This document shows, piece after piece, positions 6,588 through 10,454 of a stretch of DNA of 10,454 bases. Under the pieces are notes generated by a model. That model had not been told where the DNA came from and did not search any database. It was given only the letters and a program-made list of their open reading frames with translations. The stretch comes from Deltaproteobacteria bacterium UBA2385 (GTDB lineage Bacteria; Myxococcota_A; UBA796; UBA2385). How positions within the stretch are numbered: the first letter of the stretch is position 1; each line of letters begins with the position of its first letter. A program made the position numbers and the translations under genes. The stretch covers positions 1-10,454 of the forward strand of contig DDSR01000390.1 in the NCBI GenBank assembly GCA_002343455.1, read 5' to 3'.

Positions 6588-7472
6588 ATGCAGCTCACTG
6601 GCGTCTTCACGGCCCTCGTGACCCCCTTCTCGGCGGGCGAGGTCGATCTCGCCGCCTTCCGCGCCCTCTGCGAGCGCCAGGTGCAGGCCGGGGTCGCCGG
6701 GCTGGTGCCTTGCGGCACCACGGGCGAGGCCCCCACCCTCAGCGGCGCCGAGTGGAGCGCGCTGGTCGAGACGACCCTGGAGGTCGCTCGCGCCCACGAG
6801 GCGCAGACCGGGCAGCGGGTGGCGGTCGTGCCGGGGGTCGGCACCAACAGCACCGCCAGCACCGTGGACGCCGTGCAGCGCGCCCGCAAGCTGGGGGCCG
6901 ACGCCGGCCTGCTGGTGCTGCCCTACTACAACAAGCCCAACCCGCGCGGGCTGCTGGCCCATGTCGAGCGGGCCTGCGCCGAGGGCCTGCCGATCGTCGT
7001 CTACCATGTGCCCGGCCGCACCGCGCAGCGCCTGCCGGTGGCCCAGCTCGCCCGCCTCTGCGAGGTCCCCGGCGTGGTCTCCTGCAAGGAGGCGACCGGC
7101 GACGTGGCCTTCGGCATCGATCTCGTCGAGGCGCTGGAGCTGCGCGGGGCGGGGGTGACGGTGCTCTCGGGCGACGACTTCACCTTCGCGCCCCTGGTCG
7201 CCATGGGCGGGCACGGCGTGATCAGCGTGCTCTCCAACGTCGCGCCCCGGATGACCGTGGCCTGGTGCGACGCCGCCCGCACCGGCGACGTCGCCACCCT
7301 GCGCGACCTGCGCCGCCGCCTGCAGCCGCTGGTCCGCTACCTCTTCGCCGACTCCAACCCCGTGCCGGTCAAGGCCGCCATGGCCGCCATGGGCCTGTGC
7401 GCTGACGAGCCGCGCCTGCCCCTGGCCAGCGGGACCCGACCGGATCCCGAGCTCGTGCGAGGCCTGCAATGA
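6588..7472 (+). CDS. dapA: 4-hydroxy-tetrahydrodipicolinate synthase
   Basis: 294-aa TIM-barrel class I aldolase that condenses pyruvate with L-aspartate semialdehyde, the first committed step of diaminopimelate/lysine synthesis. The Schiff-base lysine is Lys167 in VVSCKEATG. The catalytic triad of the E. coli enzyme is matched by Thr44 (GTTGE 43-47), Tyr114 (PYYNKP) and Tyr139 (YHVPGRT), and Arg144 matches the substrate-binding Arg138. LSGDD (193-197) and GGHGVISVLSN (207-217) are also typical. The length equals the family norm. At the positions of the E. coli lysine-binding residues His53, His56 and Glu84 this protein has Gly53, Trp56 and Ser91, so lysine feedback inhibition is probably absent or altered. 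The start has AGGAG six bases before it. The stop overlaps the dapB start as ATGA. The active-site set favours DapA over N-acetylneuraminate lyase, and dapB next door settles it. Confidence 0.96.
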   Translation: MQLTGVFTALVTPFSAGEVDLAAFRALCERQVQAGVAGLVPCGTTGEAPTLSGAEWSALVETTLEVARAHEAQTGQRVAVVPGVGTNSTASTVDAVQRARKLGADAGLLVLPYYNKPNPRGLLAHVERACAEGLPIVVYHVPGRTAQRLPVAQLARLCEVPGVVSCKEATGDVAFGIDLVEALELRGAGVTVLSGDDFTFAPLVAMGGHGVISVLSNVAPRMTVAWCDAARTGDVATLRDLRRRLQPLVRYLFADSNPVPVKAAMAAMGLCADEPRLPLASGTRPDPELVRGLQ

Positions 7473-8098
7473 GACCCCACCAGATCGACGGCCCCCGCAT
7501 CGCGGTCCACGGCGCCAGCGGGCGCCTGGGCAGGCTGATCGTCCACGAGGCGGGCGAGCTGTACGCCGGCCCGGTCGGGCGAGGCGGGCTGCTGCCGCCC
7601 TGCGATCTCGTCGTCGACGTCAGCACCCCCGAGGGCCTCGCCGCGCTGCTGCCCCGCCTCTCCGGCCAGGCCCTGCTGGTCGGCACCACCGGCGAGCTGC
7701 CCCTGGTGGCCCTCCAGGCCTACGCCTCGCAGGCGCCGGTCGCCATCGTCCCGAATTTCTCGGCGGGCGTGCCCCTGCTGCTCGACCTCCTCCGGCACCT
7801 CTCCTCCCGCCTGCCCGAGGGCTGGCAGGTCGAGCTGGTCGAGGCCCACCACGCCGCCAAGCGCGACGCCCCCAGCGGCACCGCCCTGCGCTTGCGCGAG
7901 GCCATCGGCCTGCCCGAGGCGCCCATCCACAGCCTGCGCGCCGGCGACACCATCGGCGAGCACAGCCTCTGGCTGGCCGGCCCCGGCGAGCGCATCGAGC
8001 TGCACCACGTCGCCACCCGGCGCGAGGTCTTCGCCCAGGGCGCCGTCCGCCTCGCCCGCTGGCTGGTCAGCCAGGGCCCCGGCCTGCACAGCCCATGA
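7469..8098 (+). CDS. dapB: 4-hydroxy-tetrahydrodipicolinate reductase, compact form
   Basis: 209-aa NAD(P)H-dependent reductase acting directly after DapA. The Rossmann loop is VHGASGRLG (13-21), followed by DLVVDVSTPEG (46-56) and GTTGE (72-76). NFSAGVPLL (96-104) leads to the catalytic segment EAHHAAKRDAPSGTAL (125-140), with His127/His128, Lys131 and the DAPSGT substrate loop. HSLRAGDTIGEH (154-165) and GERIELHHVATRREVFAQGAVRLARWL (173-199, part given here as its key block) complete the family. It is much shorter than the 273-aa E. coli enzyme. The stretch between the Rossmann loop and the VVD strand is only about 25 residues, and the region after DAPSGT is also trimmed, close to the about 216-aa Thermotoga maritima form. 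All catalytic residues are kept, so it should be active. GAGG lies six bases before the ATG. The gene overlaps dapA before it and the unknown gene after it, each by ATGA. Confidence 0.95.
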   Translation: MRPHQIDGPRIAVHGASGRLGRLIVHEAGELYAGPVGRGGLLPPCDLVVDVSTPEGLAALLPRLSGQALLVGTTGELPLVALQAYASQAPVAIVPNFSAGVPLLLDLLRHLSSRLPEGWQVELVEAHHAAKRDAPSGTALRLREAIGLPEAPIHSLRAGDTIGEHSLWLAGPGERIELHHVATRREVFAQGAVRLARWLVSQGPGLHSP

Positions 8099-9435
8099 AG
8101 CGGGCTGCGACCCCCGACAACCTGCGCCAGGCCCTCGAGAAGCTGCAAGCCAACGCGATGAAGCAGAGCTGGGGCGCTGTCTTTCGCGGGTCCGAGCCCG
8201 CGCTGCGGCTCGTACACGCGCTGGCCGAGGTGGACGAGAGCTCCACCGCCACGATCGAGCGGGCCATCCTGCTGCTGCGCATCCGGGCCGCGCTGCAGCT
8301 CTCCAGCGACCAGCGGGACTTCGAGACCAGCCTGTTCTACGGGCTGATGGACCTGGCGGATCTGCGGCTCTCCGAGGTCCTGGACTGCGCCCCCGGGGAG
8401 CCGCCCGCGCTGCGGGAGCGCCTGCGCGAGGCGGTCCGCAACCTCGGCCGCGGCTCGGGCGTCTGGCGGTACTCGCCCGCCATCCACTACCCGATCATCG
8501 GCGACATCTACCGCTTCGCCTTCACGCTGCCCGAGCTCTCGCGGGCCGCCCAGGAGAGCAGCGACCCGGTCTTGTGGAGGGCCCTCGTCGAGGCCTGCCT
8601 CGGGGCGGGCCAGTACGCCGAGGCGGCGGCCTTCGCGCGCAAGGGTCGGGCCCACTCCCACGTTCGACCCGAGCACCGCAGCTTCAGCCTGCTGGAGGCG
8701 CGGGCCCTGGATCTGCAAGGCGAGCGCGAGGCGGCCGCCCGGATCTGGCGGGAGATCTGGCTCCAGGCGAGCGACGCGCAGGGGCTCTGCCTGCTCTGGG
8801 ACGCCTCAGAGGGCGAGTGCGCCGCGGTCCTGCAGGCCGAGCTGGAGCGCTGCTACGCCGGCGAGCGCGCCTTGCCGCTCGACCTCCAGATCCGGATGGA
8901 GATCCTCCTGGGGGACGCCGAGCTGCCCCTGGCCCGCCTGCAAGCGGCCTCGCCCGCGCGCTGGTGGGAGGAGGTCGAGCACCCCGCGATGCTGGTGCTG
9001 CCCTTCCTGCTGCGCATCGGCTGCGGCGGCGCCACCCTGGAGAGCCGGACCTTGCTGCACCAGCTCTGGCGGCGGCTGGACAACCCCACCAACCGCTACC
9101 GCAACCACTACGACGCGCAGAGCACGGCCTGGACGGAGCGGGTCGATCGGGTCCTGGCCGGGCACCCCACCTGGGCCGTCGACGCCCGGATCTGGCGGGT
9201 GGCCGCGGGCAATGTGCTGATGGACCTCGCCAGCGAGGTGATCAAGGCCAAGGCCAACGGCCAGTTCATGAAGGTGGCCCTGTTCGTCGTGGCCCAGATG
9301 GAGGCCAACCTGCTCGCCGGAGAGGAGGAGCTGCAGGCCCCGCTGGTCGAGCTGGAGCGCCGCCACCCGCGGCACAGCCGACTGCGCCAGAAGGTGGTGG
9401 AGGTGATGGCCCTCTCGCCCCTGCTCCGGACGTAG
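8095..9435 (+). CDS. Uncharacterised alpha-helical (TPR-like) protein coupled to dapB
   Basis: 446-aa protein that I do not recognise. It has no signal peptide or membrane helix, so it should be cytoplasmic. Predicted structure is almost all helix: Leu/Ala/Glu/Arg-rich amphipathic segments, and helix pairs of tetratricopeptide style at about 159-185 (WRALVEACLGAGQYAEAAAFARKG, split by a Gly turn) and 195-224 (LLEARALDLQGEREAAARIWREIW). The centre and C-terminus contain many Trp and Arg residues (for example RWWEEVEHP at 289-297 and LWRRLDNPTNRYRNHYDAQ at 324-342). No enzyme motif is visible. The start ATG overlaps the dapB stop as ATGA and has no clear Shine-Dalgarno, so it depends on translational coupling. 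A scaffold or regulatory role is conceivable but unsupported. It is a real gene judging by codon use and the overlap. Confidence 0.8.
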   Translation: MKRAATPDNLRQALEKLQANAMKQSWGAVFRGSEPALRLVHALAEVDESSTATIERAILLLRIRAALQLSSDQRDFETSLFYGLMDLADLRLSEVLDCAPGEPPALRERLREAVRNLGRGSGVWRYSPAIHYPIIGDIYRFAFTLPELSRAAQESSDPVLWRALVEACLGAGQYAEAAAFARKGRAHSHVRPEHRSFSLLEARALDLQGEREAAARIWREIWLQASDAQGLCLLWDASEGECAAVLQAELERCYAGERALPLDLQIRMEILLGDAELPLARLQAASPARWWEEVEHPAMLVLPFLLRIGCGGATLESRTLLHQLWRRLDNPTNRYRNHYDAQSTAWTERVDRVLAGHPTWAVDARIWRVAAGNVLMDLASEVIKAKANGQFMKVALFVVAQMEANLLAGEEELQAPLVELERRHPRHSRLRQKVVEVMALSPLLRT

Positions 9436-9469
9436 GGGCGCGATTCATGATTCCGGCGAAGAAACCCCG

Positions 9470-9492
9470 TAGCTAGTGCCTGGCACTAGCTA
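9470..9492. terminator. Perfect 11-bp palindrome, candidate bidirectional terminator
   Basis: The arms TAGCTAGTGCC (9470-9480) and GGCACTAGCTA (9482-9492) are exact inverted repeats around a single T at 9481. As RNA this gives about a 10-bp stem with a 3-nt loop. It lies between the convergent 446-aa gene (stop 9435) and the hydrolase gene, whose TAG stop (9486-9488) falls inside the right arm. No clean U-tract follows on the plus side; on the minus side GGGGTTTCTTC follows, which is only partly U-rich. It could instead be a dispersed palindromic repeat or a protein-binding site. Confidence 0.5.
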
Positions 9493-10205
9493 GTCACACC
9501 CGCCAGCGCCGCCGCGAAGGCCTCGGGCGCGTCCAGCATCGCGTAGTGGCGGGCCCCGGGCAGCACCTGCAGCCGGGCGCCCAGGCTGCGCGCGGTCCAC
9601 CAGCCGGCCGGCAGGGGGAAGCCGCGATCGGCGCCGCCCCAGAGGCAGAGCGTCGGCACGCCCCGGGCCCGCAGCTCCGCCGGCAGCCGGGCGCAGCGCC
9701 GCAGGGGGAGGCCGGCGGCGATCTCTCGCATCCGCTCGGGGTAGGCCGGATCCGCGAGCTGGGCCTTGTAGCGGGCGAGGAGGCCCTCGCGAAGATCGGC
9801 GCGCACCCCCGCCGCCAGCCACCGCCGCCCCCCATAGCGCCGGTAGAAGAGCCGCTCGGCGAGCGGCAGGGCGGTCGCGCGAACCGGAGCCCAGCCCAGC
9901 CCCACCAGCGTCGAGCAGAGCGTCAGCGAAGCGGCGCCCATGCGGGCGGCCCGGTCGGCGAGCACCAGCCCGCCGAAGTCGTGTCCGACCAGGTGCAGGC
10001 GCTCGGGCGCCAGACCCTCGAGCTGCCGGTCCAGCCAGCTCCCGAAGGAGCGCAGATCGGGGCAGTCCAGAGACGGCGAATCCCCGTGGCCGGGCAGATC
10101 CGGGGTGAGCAAGGTCGCCCCCTCCATGCGAAGGAGAGAGGCGACCGGCTCCCAGATCCGTCCGTCGACCGGGAGGCCGTGCAGGAGGACGTACACGAGG
10201 GTCAC
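9486..10205 (-). CDS. Alpha/beta-fold hydrolase with Asp-type nucleophile elbow
   Basis: 239-aa cytoplasmic protein of the alpha/beta hydrolase fold. The oxyanion-hole motif is LLHGLPVDGRIW (7-18), followed by TPDLPGHGDS (34-43). The nucleophile elbow is GHDFGG (74-79), with Asp76 in place of the more common Ser. Asp nucleophiles occur in epoxide hydrolases and haloalkane/fluoroacetate dehalogenases. The acid is probably Asp193 (WGGADRGFP) and the catalytic His is His220 (GARHYAMLD). The cap region, about 105-170, is short and Arg-rich. I cannot confirm the two cap tyrosines of epoxide hydrolases, although Tyr121, Tyr124, Tyr146 and Tyr155 are available. It starts with GTG; AGCAGGA just upstream is a weak ribosome site. 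The gene begins 19 nt after the stop of the cysteine-patterned gene and probably shares its transcript. Substrate is unknown. Confidence 0.85.
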   Translation of the reverse strand: MTLVYVLLHGLPVDGRIWEPVASLLRMEGATLLTPDLPGHGDSPSLDCPDLRSFGSWLDRQLEGLAPERLHLVGHDFGGLVLADRAARMGAASLTLCSTLVGLGWAPVRATALPLAERLFYRRYGGRRWLAAGVRADLREGLLARYKAQLADPAYPERMREIAAGLPLRRCARLPAELRARGVPTLCLWGGADRGFPLPAGWWTARSLGARLQVLPGARHYAMLDAPEAFAAALAGVTS

Positions 10206-10224
10206 GTCCTGCTGCGGGCGACGA

Positions 10225-10454
10225 TCAGAGGGTGCAGCCCATGGCCTGAGCGGTCTGGACCAGGCCGTCGGTGCCGGCCTTGCAGCCGGGGCCCGCGCTG
10301 GCCTGGATCGCGGCGCGCGAGGCCTCGTCCATGGTGGCCCACTGGGCGAAGCTGTCCTTCTGGGCCTGGACCGAGGTCTTCATCGGCTCGAGGGCCGGGC
10401 CGAGCTTGTCGCAGGTGCTGATCTTCTCGAAGGTGGCGAGGTACTCGTCACACT
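10225..10454 (-). CDS. Small cysteine-patterned protein, C-terminal part only
   Basis: The frame is open from the right edge to a TGA at 10225-10227; 75 complete residues are visible and the start lies beyond the window. The readable tail begins CDEYLATFEKISTCDKLGPA and ends GLVQTAQAMGCTL. Four cysteines are spaced as CDEY, about 13 residues to CDKL, then GCKAG and the terminal GCTL. Between them lies an amphipathic helix with FAQWATMDEASRAAI. Similar short four-cysteine helical proteins, often lipoproteins or exported, occur in Myxococcota genomes. That comparison comes from memory of the pattern, and no named family is claimed. Paired cysteines suggest disulfides outside the cytoplasm, but a signal peptide cannot be checked here. 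It is co-directional with the hydrolase gene 19 nt downstream. Confidence 0.7.
   Translation of the reverse strand, partial: CDEYLATFEKISTCDKLGPALEPMKTSVQAQKDSFAQWATMDEASRAAIQASAGPGCKAGTDGLVQTAQAMGCTL

Noticed and set aside
6084..7469. 461-codon minus-strand open frame under the barrel and dapA genes
   Set aside because: It spans two real genes in antisense and turns into Arg/Ser/Gly-rich noise.
7469..8098. dapB as a truncated pseudogene because of its short length
   Set aside because: All catalytic and substrate motifs are present in order, the frame is intact, and compact DapB forms of about 216 aa are known.

Overview
This is a very GC-rich, gene-dense bacterial chromosomal segment with ten recognisable protein genes, two of them cut by the window edges. 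No RNA gene, insertion sequence, CRISPR array or prophage part is visible. High GC, an outer-membrane barrel next to lysine genes, a Thr-type sulfatase-fold enzyme and a small four-cysteine protein at the right edge suggest a Gram-negative of the Myxococcota / old Deltaproteobacteria kind. That placement is inferred from protein style, not from a marker-gene phylogeny.

Layout. (1) 1-1290, plus: 3' part of a sulfatase / alkaline-phosphatase-fold enzyme. (2) 5056 down to 1300, minus: a tight four-gene run made of an 81-aa single-pass membrane protein, an AbgT-family transporter, tyrosyl-tRNA synthetase (TyrS) and a GNAT acetyltransferase. The gaps are 25 nt, 10 nt and an ATGA overlap. (3) 5057-5179: the divergent promoter interval. 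(4) 5180 to 9435, plus: an outer-membrane beta-barrel with signal peptide, dapA, dapB and an unrecognised 446-aa helical protein. The last three are joined by ATGA overlaps. (5) 9470-9492: a perfect palindrome between convergent genes, a likely bidirectional terminator. (6) 10454 down to 9486, minus: the 3' end of a small cysteine-patterned protein, then an alpha/beta-hydrolase with an Asp-type nucleophile elbow.

How the genes work together. DapA and DapB catalyse consecutive steps of the diaminopimelate/lysine pathway (condensation of pyruvate with aspartate semialdehyde, then reduction), so that pair is functionally coherent. The 446-aa protein is translationally tied to dapB and has no assigned role. 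In the minus run, TyrS is housekeeping. Its link with an AbgT-type drug/aminobenzoate transporter and a small membrane protein is positional only.

Most points worth a second look are modest: a 15-bp tandem duplication that copies a stop/Shine-Dalgarno unit before abgT, a DapA lacking lysine-binding residues, a compact DapB, the unknown gene coupled to dapB, the palindrome, and the Thr-type sulfatase fold. I did not find a clear new multi-gene system. Nearly every gene has long open frames on the opposite strand or in shifted frames; these are GC-composition shadows.
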